Source: CAWBOV01 sp963790525
GTDB taxonomy: Bacteria > Actinomycetota > Actinomycetes > Mycobacteriales > Jatrophihabitantaceae
Direction of reading: 5' to 3'
Length of the DNA: 64,000 nucleotides
Assembly: GCA_963790525.1 (NCBI GenBank)
Contig: CAWBOV010000003.1
Coordinates: 806,001 to 870,000 of the forward strand
Shown here one piece after another: positions 32,942-43,165 of the stretch (the first letter of the stretch is position 1; every line of letters starts with the position of its first letter). Made by a program: the position numbers and the translations under genes. Under the pieces are notes generated by a model, which saw only the letters and a program-made list of their open reading frames with translations, ran no database searches and was not told the DNA's origin.

Positions 32942-35900
32942 TCTCGAGCGCGCGAGCCAGTTCCTGATCGTTCGTGACGTTCAGCCGGTCGCGGATAACG
33001 TCCAGCGACAGCTGCACGGCGTGCGGGGTCAGGAACAGTGCTTCCGCGATCTCCCTGACCTCGGCCCCGTCGGCGGTGAGCGTCGCGATCCGGCGCTCGG
33101 TGCTGGTCAGGCTCAGCGACGCGGGCGGTCTCGGCACCTCGGCGCCCAGCGTTCGCAGGTGCTTGGCCGCGACCGAGCGCAGGCCGAGCGCGCCGGTGAT
33201 GTCGCCCAGTTGCACCGCGCGCTGCAGCAGGGCGACCTGCTCGTCGCGATCGTCGATCACCCTGCTCAGGGCGAGCTGAGCGCGGATGACGTCGACCGGC
33301 GCCCGCTCCGGGCCGCCGGTCAGGATCGAGATCGCATCGCGCAGGGCGCCTTCGCCGCTGCGGCCGCTCACCTCACCGCGGACGAGCAGCGAACGGCCGA
33401 TCGCCCGCGGCGCCCCCCATCGCAGCGCCAGTTCGTGGTCCTCGGCCACGAGATCCAGGGCCTCGTCGATGCGGCCCAGCCGACCCAGCGCGCGCGCCCG
33501 GATGCTTCAGCGTCTGCCGCCAGACCGGGCTCTTCAGGTACGGCGTCGCTCGCTCGAGGAGGTGGCTCAGCTCGATCGCCTCGGCGTAGCGGCCCTCCGC
33601 CAGGAGCAGGTGCGCACTCGGCCTGCCGGCGCAGCCGCCCGCCGTCGCCGATCCGCACCTCGTGGCGCACCGAGTCGTAGTACGCGCGCGCCTCGGCCAC
33701 TTCGCCGCGGTCGATGAGCAGCTGGTCAGGAACGCCTGCCCGTACGGCGCACCGATCACGCCGCCGTACTGGTAGCTGAACTCGGTGCTGGCGGTGAGCG
33801 AGGTGTACGCCTCGCGCAGCTCGCCCCGGCGCCACTGCGCGTACCCGCGCCACAGGTGGACGGCCAGCGCAGCGAACACCGATCCCCGGGCATGGGCGTC
33901 GGCCAGGGCGTCGTCCCAGAGCGAGCCGTGGTCGACGTCGGCGACGTCCTGGACGATCCCGGCGATCGCCCAGAACAGGCCGCCGTCGTCCTGTTGCAGG
34001 ACCCCGTCGGCCAGCGCGAACGCCGCCTGCGCGATCGCCTCGTCGCGGTTCGTGGCGGCGAAGACCGATTCCCAGGCCAGGCACGCGGCCAGCCGCCGCG
34101 CACCCGGGCCGTCCCCGGTGATTTCGGCGTGCCGACCATCCAGTGCGCCGCATCGATTCCGTGCATGTGACCCGCGGTCCGTTCGAGGGCCTTGAGTGCC
34201 TGCATGTCGTCGGTCGAGGCCACCCCGGCCAGCTCGAGCTGGGCCTGCTGGGTGAACGCCGTCGCCTCGCCCTGCGCACCGGCGAACACGAGGACGTGGC
34301 CGAGTTCCTTGGCCAGGCTCGCGCGGAGCTGCGGGTCGGTCAGCGTTCGGTACGCCTCGCGCAGGTGCGTCACCGACGCGGCGCCGTCGACGCCGGCCTC
34401 GGCCGCGCCCGAGCTCGACCAGCAACCCGGGGCGCTCCGCCGCGGTCGGCGGCTCGGCGAGCGCGCGGGTCAGGTAGGCGCGCCGCCCCCTCGGGTGCGC
34501 CGCGGTCGGCCGCGATCCGGGCCGCCTGCCGCAGGACGCCGCAGACCCACGCGTCCCCGCGGGCGGGCACCTGGATGAGGTGGGCGGCGATCTGCTCGGC
34601 GGACGCGCCCGCCGCGGCGAGTGACCGGGCGGCCCGTTCGTGGTGCAGCTGGCGTAGGCCGGCCGGAACGTCGTGATAGACCGCGTCCCGGATCAGCGGG
34701 TGGACGAACGCGAGCGGGTACTGGTCGTGCAGCATCTCGGTGCGCACCAGCGCCGCGATCGCGCGCGCGCATTCGTCCTCGGACAGATCCGCCAGCGCGG
34801 CGACGGCCGGCAGCTCGGCGCCGTCGCCGAGGACCGCCACCGCGCGCGCCGCCGTGGTCGCGGCGTCGGGCAGCCGCGCCAACCGCATCAGCACGAGGCT
34901 CGCGACGGCGCGGGACCCGATCGCGTTCACGGTGCCGGCATGCACGGCGTCGGGACGCACGCCGTCGGCCTCCAGCGCGCGCAGCAGCTGGCGAAGCAGC
35001 AGCGGGTTGCCCGACGTCGTGCGGTGGCACGCCGCGATGAAGGCCGGCTCGGCCCGTTCGCCCAGCCGCAGCCGCACCAGGTCCCCGACCCCGGCCAGGC
35101 TCAGCGGGGCCGGCCGGATCGCGGTCGTGTTGACGTCGTGTTCCAGCTCGGCGAGCAGCGCGGCGTCCTGGTGTTCCTCGCCGGTGCGCAGCGTCGCTGC
35201 GAACAGCACCGGCAGCCCCTCCAGGCGATGGGCCAGGAACGCGAAGAAGCGCAGCGACCCGGTGTCGCACCACTGCAGGTCGTCCACCGACAGGACGAGC
35301 GGCCGGTCGGCGGCGGCGTTGACGACGAGCCAGTACAGCCCGTTGAGCACGGCGAACGTGCTGTCGGTGCGGTCGCCGGCGTCGGTCGTGTCGGTGTCGA
35401 AGACCGCTGCGGCCGCGCGGGCCGATCCGGCGAGGAGCCGCTCCCGGTCGGCGGGGGACGCGAGGACACGGTCGAAGAGCTGCCGCACCGCGCCGTAGGC
35501 GAACTCCCGTTCGAGCTGGCTGCCCCGGGCCGTCAGGCTCAGCGCGCGGTCGCCGAGGCCACGGCGCAGCTCGGTCAGCAGCCGGGTCTTGCCGATGCCG
35601 GCCGGCCCCGCGATCAGCACCACCGACCCTTCACTCGCGGCGCTGGCCTCGAAACAGGCGCCCAGCTGGGACACCTCGCGGTCGCGGTCGACCAGCTCGC
35701 CGCCCGGGGTCGCCCCGGTCGCCCCGGTCGCGCCTGTCGAACCGCTCGACGACCCGTTCACCGTCGCCGGCGGCCGCAACAGCGCCGGAGACTGCGCCAG
35801 CACCTCGGCTTCGAGTTCGCGCAGCGCCGGGCCCGGGTCGACGCCGAGTTCATCCGCCAGCATCGCCCTGGCCCGGCGCAGCGCCGCCAGCGCATCGGCC

Positions 35901-36556
35901 TGCCGGTTCGACCGGTACAACGCGAGCGCGAGCAGCCGCCAGCGGTCCTCGCGCAACGGCTCGGCCGCGACCGCCGCCTCGAGATCGGCGATCAGCAGGT
36001 TGGCCTGTCCGGTTGCCAGCCGCGCCCCGAGCAGTTCGTCGACCGCGTGTGCGTGCAGCTCGTCGTAGCGGAGGCGCTGCGCGTCGGCCCACGGTTGCCC
36101 GGCGTAGTCGGCGAACGCCGGCCCCTGCCACAGCGCGAGCGCGTCGCGGAACGCGTCGACGGCCGCCGAACCGGTGAGCCGGCTCGCCTCGGTCACCGCG
36201 GCTTCGAAGCGCCACGCGTCGATCACGTCGTCGGGCACCCGCAGCGCATACCCGGAGCCCTCACTGACGAGGATCGAAGCCGCGGAGTGGGCCGCACGGG
36301 ACGGTTCGAGTCGCTTGCGCAGGTGCGACACGTAGGCCTGCAGCGCACCGCTGGCCTGCTGGGGCGGGCTGTCGTCCCAGACCAGGTCGATCATCCGCGG
36401 CGTGGGGATCACGGACCGGCGGGCGGCCACCAGGACGCCGAGCACCGCACGCTGCCTCGGCCCCCCGAGATCGAGCTCCCGGCCGTCGTGGGTGGCGGCG
36501 ATACGCCCCAGGATCCGGATCGACAGCGCAGGAGCGGGCGCTCGGCTCTGCGCCAT
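32937..36556 (-). pseudogene. BTAD-ATPase-LuxR hybrid regulator, frame-broken in its middle
   Basis: From ATG 36556 (GAGGAGG upstream) the intact first 690 residues comprise an OmpR-like DNA-binding domain (RQRAVLGVLVAARRSVIPTP), a BTAD helical domain (DALALWQGPAFADYAG), and an ATPase with AGPAGIGKTRLL and LVLSVDDLQW. Frame changes near 34500, 34405, 34130, 33720, 33620 and 33500 then interrupt the TPR-like region. Conserved coding resumes to 32937 with a LuxR-type helix-turn-helix (STERRIATLTADGAEVREIA). It therefore has DNA-binding domains at both ends. Likely a pathway regulator for the adjacent oxidase. Confidence 0.78.
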
Positions 36557-36883
36557 CGCGCCTCCTCGTCGCCAGTAACGTTTACCGGAAATGTAGCGAG
36601 TCTGTGTGCACGCAGTCGAGTGTTCCGCCCATCGTGCAGCCAGGAACGTCGCGCTGCGCAGGTGCGACGGCGACCTTTGCTCCGGTCCGTCGCTCCGGTG
36701 TCAGGACTTCGGCCACTGTCGGGATTCCCCGTTCGCGCGCAGGATGGACGCGGGTCCGCGAGACCGTTGATGTCACACCTTGCTGCGTGTCGGCTTCCAC
36801 CCGGATGATGCCGTGCAGCGCAGGCGTCGTTCGCCGGAGTGTCCGCCATCCGGCCCCGCGGTCCCGCGAGGCTGGGGGCGACG
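36557..36883. other. 327-bp intergenic region without a gene
   Basis: Divergent space between the BTAD-LuxR regulator and the three-helix-bundle gene; it must carry both promoters. I see only an imperfect palindrome GTAACGTTTAC at about 36575, 19 bases before the regulator start. No coding frame has a credible start and family match. Confidence 0.5.
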
Positions 36884-37138
36884 ATGACGAGTCAGACGCG
36901 GGCGTCGAGTGTGGGCGAGTCGTTGACGGAGGAGCTGATCCGGCAGTACGGCGACCGGGTGCCGGAGGGAAGGATCGCCGCGTTCGTGAACGCCGCGCTG
37001 AGCGACCTTCGCGGGTCGGTGGCGGCGGAGGCGCTGCCCGAGATGGCCGCCCGGTTGGCGATGCTGCGGATCGAGCGGTATCTGCTCGCGCCGGATGGCC
37101 ACCACCGGATCCCCGAACCGCGCGAGCGACGTGGCTGA
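36884..37138 (+). CDS. Three-helix-bundle dimerisation domain protein
   Basis: 84 aa from ATG 36884 with GGGGG upstream. The body [20 protein letters not shown] and [19 protein letters not shown] fits the small three-helix-bundle proteins found beside universal stress proteins and phosphoribosyltransferases in actinobacteria. Biochemical role unknown. It overlaps the start of a phosphoribosyltransferase remnant. Confidence 0.65.
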   Translation: MTSQTRASSVGESLTEELIRQYGDRVPEGRIAAFVNAALSDLRGSVAAEALPEMAARLAMLRIERYLLAPDGHHRIPEPRERRG

Positions 37139-37330
37139 GGTGGCGGTCGAGGTCGCGGCGGCGCTGGGGGCACCGTTGGACGTGATCGTCGTGCGCAAGC
37201 TGGGAGTGCCGTTCCAGCCCGAGCTGGCGATGGGCGCGATCGGCGACGGCGGTGTGCGCGTGCTCGATCGCGACGTACTGGCCGCGGCGCGCGTCACCGA
37301 GGCCGCCGCCCGCACCGCGACCGGCGCGGC
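37130..37330 (+). pseudogene. Phosphoribosyltransferase fragment
   Basis: About 65 residues ([20 protein letters not shown], then [17 protein letters not shown]) match the first third of the phosphoribosyltransferases that accompany stress proteins. Both the usual N-terminus and the PRPP-binding loop are absent; after ~37330 the frame runs into sequence antisense to the next gene. It is a genuine deletion remnant rather than a point-indel case. Confidence 0.65.
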
Positions 37331-37332
37331 CG

Positions 37333-38046
37333 TCAGGTCGAGGTCGGTACCGCTGCCCAGCGCTGGTGGTGGGCCCAGCGGATCGAGACGTTCTGGTCCC
37401 GGACGGTGAACCGGAAGATGAAGTAGGACACCAGGGCGGCCGTCGCCGCCATGGCCGGCCCGAGCGTGGACTTCAGCACGATGAACCCGGTCAGCGACGA
37501 CGTCGTGAGCAGCCACACCGTTCCGGCAGCGTTGAGGAGGTTGTTCAGCGACCACACCACCGACAGCCGGGTGAAGAACCGGTGCTCCCGGAGTCGCGCC
37601 GACAGGTCGGCAGGGAGCGGGCAGAACTCGTGGGCGAGCCGGTCCAGAGCCGGACGGCCGGCGAGCGCGGTCGTGGCGAAGAACAGGGCCGTGGCGAGCG
37701 TGGCCGCGACAGGCTGGAGGAAGTAGACAAAGGCACTCCCGGTGACGAACGCGATCACGGCCCGGATCGAGAGCAGCCCCGCCCCGAGCACGCTGGCGGA
37801 CAGGACGGGTCTGCGCCGTACGACGTTGAGCAGCATGCCCGCGTAGTACCAGCCCACCGTGGCCAGCACAGCGGTCCGGATCCCGAACAGGGACATCGTC
37901 GTGTAGAAGACGGCCATCGGCAGCACCGACACCGACAACAGGGTCGTGCCGATGCGTTTGGCGATCGGGCGCCACCCCGGCATCTCGATCACGTAGGCGG
38001 CGGCTGCTTCGGTCACAGCGGACGGTTCGGCTGAAACGTTCATCAT
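37333..38046 (-). CDS. VC0807-like multi-pass membrane protein
   Basis: 237 aa. Two ATGs (38046, 38043) are adjacent and neither has a good ribosome site. Five or six helices are visible ([52 protein letters not shown]), separated by a conserved soluble loop [20 protein letters not shown]. The pattern fits the VC0807 family, whose function is unknown. It cut into the phosphoribosyltransferase remnant at its 3' end. Confidence 0.65.
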   Translation of the reverse strand: MMNVSAEPSAVTEAAAAYVIEMPGWRPIAKRIGTTLLSVSVLPMAVFYTTMSLFGIRTAVLATVGWYYAGMLLNVVRRRPVLSASVLGAGLLSIRAVIAFVTGSAFVYFLQPVAATLATALFFATTALAGRPALDRLAHEFCPLPADLSARLREHRFFTRLSVVWSLNNLLNAAGTVWLLTTSSLTGFIVLKSTLGPAMAATAALVSYFIFRFTVRDQNVSIRWAHHQRWAAVPTST

Positions 38047-38344
38047 GCGTGCTTTCGGAGGCAGGTGACGCTGGCACGGAGGTGAGCGGCCGTGATCCCG
38101 ACCGGCGGCGGAAAGAAGCCGGCTCCGCGGGCGTGGACAGCTGGGTCGCACTAACACGAAACCTTGACCGACAAGTAGAACGATCGACGGACCTACTTGG
38201 TTCCGGCCCCCTGTACGGCCTGCGTGTCGCACCCGGCACGGTTGCCGAGTCAGTCGCGGATGGTGAACGGCCGGGGTGGTGCGGGGGAGACCAGGCGATG
38301 CGCCGTCCAGCCGTAGCTGTCCTCCGCGTGCGTCGGCTGCCGGC
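38047..38344. other. 298-bp space with one inverted repeat
   Basis: No credible gene. CAAGTAG (38172-38178) and CTACTTG (38193-38199) form a 7-bp inverted repeat with 14 bases between, next to a TTGACC that could be a -35 element. It may be an operator for the membrane protein gene or a hairpin ending the USP transcript. Confidence 0.4.
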
Positions 38345-38806
38345 TTACGCCGTCGCCTCCGGGATGATCGTGTCGCCGTGGACCACCAGAACGGGACAGG
38401 TCGCATGTTCGGCGACGCTGGCGCTCACCGAGCCGAGCAGCAGCCCGGCGAAGCCCCCGTGTCCGCGGCTGCCCACCACGAGCATCAGCGCACTCTCGGA
38501 CCGGGCGAGGAGCACCATGGCCGCCCCACCCTCGAGGACGGTCTCGACCAGATCGGTGGGCCGGTCGGAACCGAGGACCTCGTCGACCGTCGCGGTGAGG
38601 ACCTTCGCCATGTCCTGACCCGGGTTCCACTCGGTCGGGAGTGCCGCCCAGCCGTAGGTGGTGGGAAACTCCCAGGACGACACGGCCTCGATCCTCGCCC
38701 CGAACGATCTCGCCAGGCGCACGGCCCAGCGCAGGGCCAGTTTGGAGTGGTCGGAGCCGTCGACGCCGACGACGATGCGGGGGCCTTCGTGTTCTTGGTC
38801 GGTCAT
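38345..38806 (-). CDS. Universal stress protein, single UspA domain
   Basis: 153 aa; ATG 38806 with AGGGAGAA upstream. IVVGVDGSDHSKLALRWAV opens the domain. VVGSRGHGGFAGLLLGSVSA is the ATP-binding G-2x-G-9x-G(S) motif, and CPVLVV the closing strand. An ATP-binding type USP, downstream of the tandem USP on the same strand (64 bp gap), so probably one transcript governed by the DosR-like box at 39825. Confidence 0.93.
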   Translation of the reverse strand: MTDQEHEGPRIVVGVDGSDHSKLALRWAVRLARSFGARIEAVSSWEFPTTYGWAALPTEWNPGQDMAKVLTATVDEVLGSDRPTDLVETVLEGGAAMVLLARSESALMLVVGSRGHGGFAGLLLGSVSASVAEHATCPVLVVHGDTIIPEATA

Positions 38807-38870
38807 GGTCGCTTCTCCCTGGGTCGCTGTTGTCATCAGTCTGCTCGCGAACGCTCCTGGGCGGGTCGGA

Positions 38871-39740
38871 TCAGGCGGACGGGGGCAGGACGGCAACCGG
38901 GCAGACGGCGTGGTGCAGGACGCTCTGGCTGACGGATCCGAGCATGGTGTCGATCGTGGCCCGGTGTCCGTGCCGCCCGACGACCAGCAGCCGCTGACCG
39001 GCGCTCGCCCGCACGAGGGCCGTGCTCGGCTGGTCCTCGACGATCTGCTCCTCGACGACGACGTCCGGGTACTCCTCGCGCCATCCCGCCAGTGCCTCGG
39101 CCAGCCACGCCTCGGCGCGAGAGCCCAGCGAGGGCTCCGAACGCCACTCCAGCAGCTTGGGCAGATCCAATCGCCAGGCGAGGACGACGAGCAGGGGAGC
39201 GTTGTGGATGCTGGCGTGGTGGAACGCGTAGTCGAGCACGTGCTGAGCGGATTCCGTCCCGTCGACCCCGGCGACGATCGCCCCCTGTGCAGGAGGATCA
39301 CTACGCACCACCACGGCGGGGCAGCTCGATCGGGCCACCACGTGGGCGCTGACCGACCCGACGACCGAGAAATCGTGACCGCGCAAGGCTGCGGAGCCGA
39401 GCACGACCATCCCGGCGGACGCCGACTCCTCGACGAGGACATCGGTTGGGGTGCCTCCCACAGCCGCGACGTCCACCTTCACCGACGCGTCCTGCTGCTG
39501 CGCCTCGCGCGCCGCGTCGGCCAGCATCCGCTCGGCGATCGCCTGGTGCTGCGAGCGGTCGCTGACCTCCAGTGACGAGAACATCGGCACCGGGATGTAG
39601 CGGACCATCCAGTGATAGGCGCAGACGATCCGCAGGGGGACACCGCGGGCGACGGCCTCGGTCGTGGCCCATCGCACGGCCGCACGTGCCGGGTCCGACC
39701 CGTCGAAACCCACGACGATCGGGCTGGTTGCAGCAGACAT
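38871..39740 (-). CDS. Tandem universal stress protein, two UspA domains
   Basis: 289 aa from ATG 39740, five bases after AAGGAG. The first domain starts IVVGFDGSDPARAAVRWA and ends SCPAVVV. The second starts IVAGVDGTESAQHVLDYAF and has VVGRHGHRATIDTMLGSVSQ before CPVAVL. The first domain's nucleotide loop (LGSAALRGHDFSVVGSVSAH) is altered, so only the second may bind ATP. Tandem USPs are typical of hypoxia/dormancy regulons. Confidence 0.93.
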   Translation of the reverse strand: MSAATSPIVVGFDGSDPARAAVRWATTEAVARGVPLRIVCAYHWMVRYIPVPMFSSLEVSDRSQHQAIAERMLADAAREAQQQDASVKVDVAAVGGTPTDVLVEESASAGMVVLGSAALRGHDFSVVGSVSAHVVARSSCPAVVVRSDPPAQGAIVAGVDGTESAQHVLDYAFHHASIHNAPLLVVLAWRLDLPKLLEWRSEPSLGSRAEAWLAEALAGWREEYPDVVVEEQIVEDQPSTALVRASAGQRLLVVGRHGHRATIDTMLGSVSQSVLHHAVCPVAVLPPSA

Positions 39741-39824
39741 GATCACTCCTTCACGGTCCTGACGTCCGGGGGCGAGCCGTGCGACTCGATGCCGGTCAAT
39801 CCTTCGTGGGCCACCGGGCCGCTG

Positions 39825-39844
39825 CCAGGGACCAAGGTCCCCAA
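39825..39844 (-). promoter_or_regulatory. DosR-like box upstream of the tandem USP
   Basis: Read on the USP strand, the 20-mer is TTGGGGACCTTGGTCCCTGG, matching the mycobacterial DosR consensus TTSGGGACTWWAGTCCCSAA at 15 of 20 positions with the GGGAC/GTCCC core intact. It lies 84 bases ahead of the USP start codon, where activator boxes normally sit. Confidence 0.6.
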
Positions 39845-40089
39845 CCGCGATCCCGGGCCCGGTAGCGCTGCGGTGGCGATTGGGCTTTCCGCCTTCTCCC
39901 TGTGTCTCTCGCGAGCTGGGCGTCGTCGAGCGCGGTCCACGTCAAGTCGAGGCGGCGGGCATGCTAGGACTGCCGATCCGACCGCCGTGGGAGCGCCCCC
40001 GAGTGGACGACTCCTTGCCGGTTCGCCCCGTCCTCGTTGCTGAACGAGTCCCGGATCAGGTCGTGGTCCCCGCACAGCCACGGGAACAG

Positions 40090-40127
40090 CGATCGTCCCG
40101 CTCCGATTGATCGGCGCGGGACGATCG
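40090..40127 (-). terminator. Long hairpin downstream of the ANTAR gene
   Basis: CGATCGTCCCGC (40090-40101) pairs with GCGGGACGATCG (40116-40127), and inside it CCGAT/ATCGG continues the stem after one mismatch. It begins 22 bases after the ANTAR stop. No T-run follows. Either a terminator or a structured element of the ANTAR transcript. Confidence 0.6.
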
Positions 40128-40148
40128 GGCCCTTCTCTCGGCGCAGCC

Positions 40149-40550
40149 CTAGATGCGGCGCCGGTGCTGGCGGGGGAGGGCGGCCCGGTGCTCGCGGCGC
40201 CAGACCGCGGTGCACGCGATCTCGTGGATGACGGCGATGTCTGCGCTGCAGATGATGTCGTTCGCGACGTCGCGGAGTTTCCGGTTCGACGTCTGCGCGC
40301 TGACGCGGAGCAGATCGAACGCCGGTTGCTTGGTGGTATGCAGCGCGGACATGATGATGCCGACCGCGGCACCGATATCGCAGTTGGTGGCGACTGCGGT
40401 CTCAAGGTTGCGGATCTTCTCGGCATCGAAGGCGCGGAGCTGGTGGGTCCGCTCGTCGGCGATGGCGGTCACCGCGCGGTCCACGAGCAGGCGGGCCAGC
40501 AGCACCTCGGTCGGGTCCGGCAGATGGGCGGTGCGCCAGCGGTTGATCAT
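40149..40550 (-). CDS. ANTAR-domain RNA-binding regulator
   Basis: 133 aa. The C-terminal half has the ANTAR three-helix pattern: CDIGAAVGIIMSALHTTKQP, AFDLLRVSAQTSNRKLRDVA and NDII. ANTAR proteins bind paired RNA stem-loops and prevent termination. No GAF or receiver domain is present in this protein. The ATG at 40550 overlaps the stop of the upstream frame (ATGA), which fixes the start. Confidence 0.82.
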   Translation of the reverse strand: MINRWRTAHLPDPTEVLLARLLVDRAVTAIADERTHQLRAFDAEKIRNLETAVATNCDIGAAVGIIMSALHTTKQPAFDLLRVSAQTSNRKLRDVANDIICSADIAVIHEIACTAVWRREHRAALPRQHRRRI

Positions 40551-40946
40551 GATCCCGACGTAGCCGCGATGACCTTGGTGGATGTGCCGCTGAACAGCGT
40601 GTTGAGCGCGCCGTCCTGTTCGTCGAACCGGTCGGATACGTCGGATCGGTCGGCTTCATCGAACCGGTCGGACGGGTCGGCCCTGACAACCGGCGCGTCG
40701 GCGCTCAGGAGCGTGAGCGTGGTGGCGGGCCCCGTTGCGGGCTGGTCGATGTGATACCGCGGGCCGCCGTCCTCGACGATGGTGATCAGACACTCATCGC
40801 TCAGGAGCGGGGTACAGATCGCTGCCGAGAGGTGAACACGACGGCTGGCTCGGCGGACGCGGTCAATTGCCGCAGCGCGCTGAGAACGGTGTTCGGAAAG
40901 GAAGACGCACGGTGTGCGCGAATGGAGAGGGAACTGGCGTGCTCAT
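40547..40946 (-). pseudogene. Probable small GAF-like sensor partner of the ANTAR protein, frame-broken
   Basis: From ATG 40946 (GAGG upstream) the coding passes through three frames within 400 bases: MSTPVPSPFAHTVRL, then LSALRQLTASAEPAVVF, then AAICTPLLSDECLITIVEDG with a closing STKVIAATSGS and stop overlapping the ANTAR ATG. The CTPLLSDECLITIVEDG part resembles the first strand and helix of GAF-type sensors next to ANTAR genes. The remaining Asp/Arg-rich stretch (SDRFDEADRSD) is low complexity. Confidence 0.5.
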
Positions 40947-41146
40947 GGCGACCTCAGGAGGATCGGTCACCGGATACGCCCGCCGCCGACGCGTGTGCGT
41001 CTCGAGGCAGCACTAACAGCACTGGTTGGGCCAGCTGCTTATCCAACCGAGAGCCAGCGTAGGTCAGCGCCATCATCATGTCCATCGGTACGACGGCGCT
41101 TCCCCAGCAGGGTTACGGTGGCCCCGGTGCCGACCGGGGCGGCGGA

Positions 41147-41551
41147 TCAGCCGGTGAGCGCCGCCTCGGTCTGCGCGGTGTCCTCGCTGCCCCGGTAGTA
41201 GGCGATCTTGCCGTCCTCAAACCGGAAGTAGTGGTGCAGGTTCATCGCACCGACCTGCCGGTGGCCCGCGAACGCGCCCGGTGCCGCACGACCGTCAGCA
41301 CCTCGGAGTCGTTGGCCGCGAACGTGAGTCGGGGTGAAGTCCTCGACCTCCATCGTCGAGCCGAACTGGGTGAAGAATGCCGCGATCCCGTCCTTGCCGC
41401 GGTGCACTCCCTACCAGGGCGCCCCGATCGACGCCGCCTCCGAGGCCCAGTCGACGTCGTCGGTGACCGCGTCCTGGATCGCGGCGACGTCGCCCCGACC
41501 GAACGCCTCGTAGACCTGCTGGATCGTCTTGATGTTGTCGTCGCCGCTCAT
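41147..41551 (-). pseudogene. NTF2/SnoaL-like protein, broken by a stop codon and frame changes
   Basis: From ATG 41551: NIKTIQQVYEAFGRGDVAA, then SIGAPW followed by an in-frame TAG where Tyr is expected, then GVHRGKDGIAAFFTQFG, VLTVVRHRA (shifted frame) and HHYFRFEDGKIAYYRGSEDT. This is the standard NTF2-like small-molecule pocket fold. One nonsense codon plus two frame changes in 400 bases. The ATG overlaps the stop of the gene upstream (ATGA), so it was the third gene of the sigma operon. Confidence 0.65.
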
Positions 41552-42477
41552 GGCTGCGCCTCCGCCTCAAGATCGGGTCGTGTCGGCATGGATACGTCAC
41601 CGCCGCCCCGGCAGATCACCGTCGCGATCAAGTCCAGGGCGAGTGCCACCAACGCGTCGAGGACCCGGCTGGTCCGGTCGGGATCGCCGCTCAGATGCAG
41701 GTCGAGATCGCGGGGTCACCCGATTGGCCGCCAGCCGGCAGAAGTCGATGGTATCGGCGATGATCCGCACGTCCTCGCGGGCGCCGGCGTCCGCCGAGCG
41801 AGACATCCCAGGTGCCGCCGCCGGCGCCGGTGAGCACCAGCCGCACCCGGGTCGGCTCGTCGAGGCCGATGCGCTCGGCGCCGACCGGAACCGCCCGGGC
41901 CGCCAGCTCGGTCATCAGCGCAAGGTCGGCGCGTCGGGGATCGACGGCGGGCGGCCGCGGCCGCGGCGGATGTCGTTCTCGTGCGTCCACAGCTCGAATG
42001 CCCGGACCAGCAGCAGCGCGCCGACCGAGCGCCGCACGTGTGCACGCGACGTCGGCCTCCAGGTCGGCGGCGGCGACCAGCGCGAGGGTCCGCTCGGCGG
42101 CGGCGCGCCACTCGCCGCGGGTCGCGGCGGGCGCGCGGCCGACCTGCGGTCGGCCGCGGCCTGGGTCGACGCGATGTGGTCCAGCTCGGCCACCGCGGCG
42201 TCGCCGGCCAGCGCGCGGTGCACGTCGTGCTCGACGCCGATGAGGTGCCCGACCAGACCCTGACCGTGAGACCCCGCAGTACGGCCGCTGCCAGTCCGCA
42301 ATCGTCGAGGGCGCAGAGCCCGTAGAAGGAGTCGGCCGAGCGGCTGAACGCCTCGATCGCGCGAGATCGCGGGCACCTCGGGCACGGCCTGCCGGCGGCG
42401 CGGACGGCCTGCGATGCCGGCAGAACGCGCTCGCGCAGGCCCTCGGGCAGCGCAGCGGTCGGGCGGTCGGCGTTCAC
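41548..42477 (-). pseudogene. TIGR03083 (mycothiol-dependent maleylpyruvate isomerase-like) protein, frame-broken
   Basis: GTG 42477 overlaps the sigma stop (GTGA) and the TGA at 41550 overlaps the next ATG, giving firm limits. Conserved pieces in successive frames are FSRSADSFYGL, VGHLIGVEHDVHRALAGD (DinB-like metal His), VRAFELWTHENDIRRGRGRP, ALMTELAARAVPVGAERIG and DVRIIADTIDFCRLAANRV. At least five frame changes are needed. The family uses mycothiol, an actinobacterial marker, and often neighbours ECF sigma genes. Confidence 0.65.
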
Positions 42478-43033
42478 GAGGACTCCAGCAATTGTCGGTC
42501 GAGCAGGTTCTCCAGCTTCGCGAACGCCCGGCGCATCCGCGACTTGGCGGTCCCTTCGGGAATGCCGACCGCGACGGCGACCTCGCGGAACGTCATCGCC
42601 CGGAAGTACGCGAGTTCGACGACCGTGCGCAACTCGACCGGGAAGCTGGTTCACCGCGTCGCGGACGGCGCCCGCGGTGGCGATCGATGCCACCTGCTCG
42701 CCCGGGGTCGGCGGCGCCTCGACCGGATTGAGCTGGTGGTGGCGCTGCTGGCGGGCCACGCGGCGTAGCTCGCCCCGGGCATGATCGACGGCCCGGTGGC
42801 GGGTCAGCACGATCAGGTACGTGCGCAGCGAGCCGAGGCGACGGGTCGAAGCGGTCGGGGTGCGTCCACAGCTCGACGAGGACGTCCTGGACGACGTCCT
42901 GCGCGCTCGGCGACCGGCCGAGCACCGACGCGGCGGCCCCGTAGACCGACGGGCCGAGCCGATCGACTATCTCGGTCAGCGCCTCGTCGTCACCGGCGCA
43001 CAGACGCGCCGCCAGGAGCGCATCCGCCTCCAT
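42474..43033 (-). pseudogene. ECF (RpoE-like) sigma factor, two frame changes
   Basis: From ATG 43033: LCAGDDEALTEIVDRLGPSV and SPSAQDVVQDVLVELWTHPD (region 2). After a shift near 42840 come LTRHRAVDHARGELR and, after another near 42655, VVELAYFRAMTFREVAVAVG then PEGTAKSRMRRAFAKLENLL (region 4). The 560-base span fits two single-base insertions. It heads a three-gene overlapping operon; no separate anti-sigma is seen, so the TIGR03083 protein may serve that role. Confidence 0.75.
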
Positions 43034-43165
43034 GCCGGGCACGGTAACCCACCGCTCACGGGATGGGCAATGCCTCGGTTCGGCCGCCAGGGTGGACGTC
43101 ACGAGTGTGGTACGACGCCGATCGCGCCGCCGGTTCACGCCGTGCGAGGGCTCCGTGCGAGCCGG

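Noticed and set aside
34673..36808. 711-codon plus-strand frame opposite the BTAD regulator
   Set aside because: Mirror image of a conserved BTAD/ATPase protein; low-complexity Arg/Gln/Gly content.
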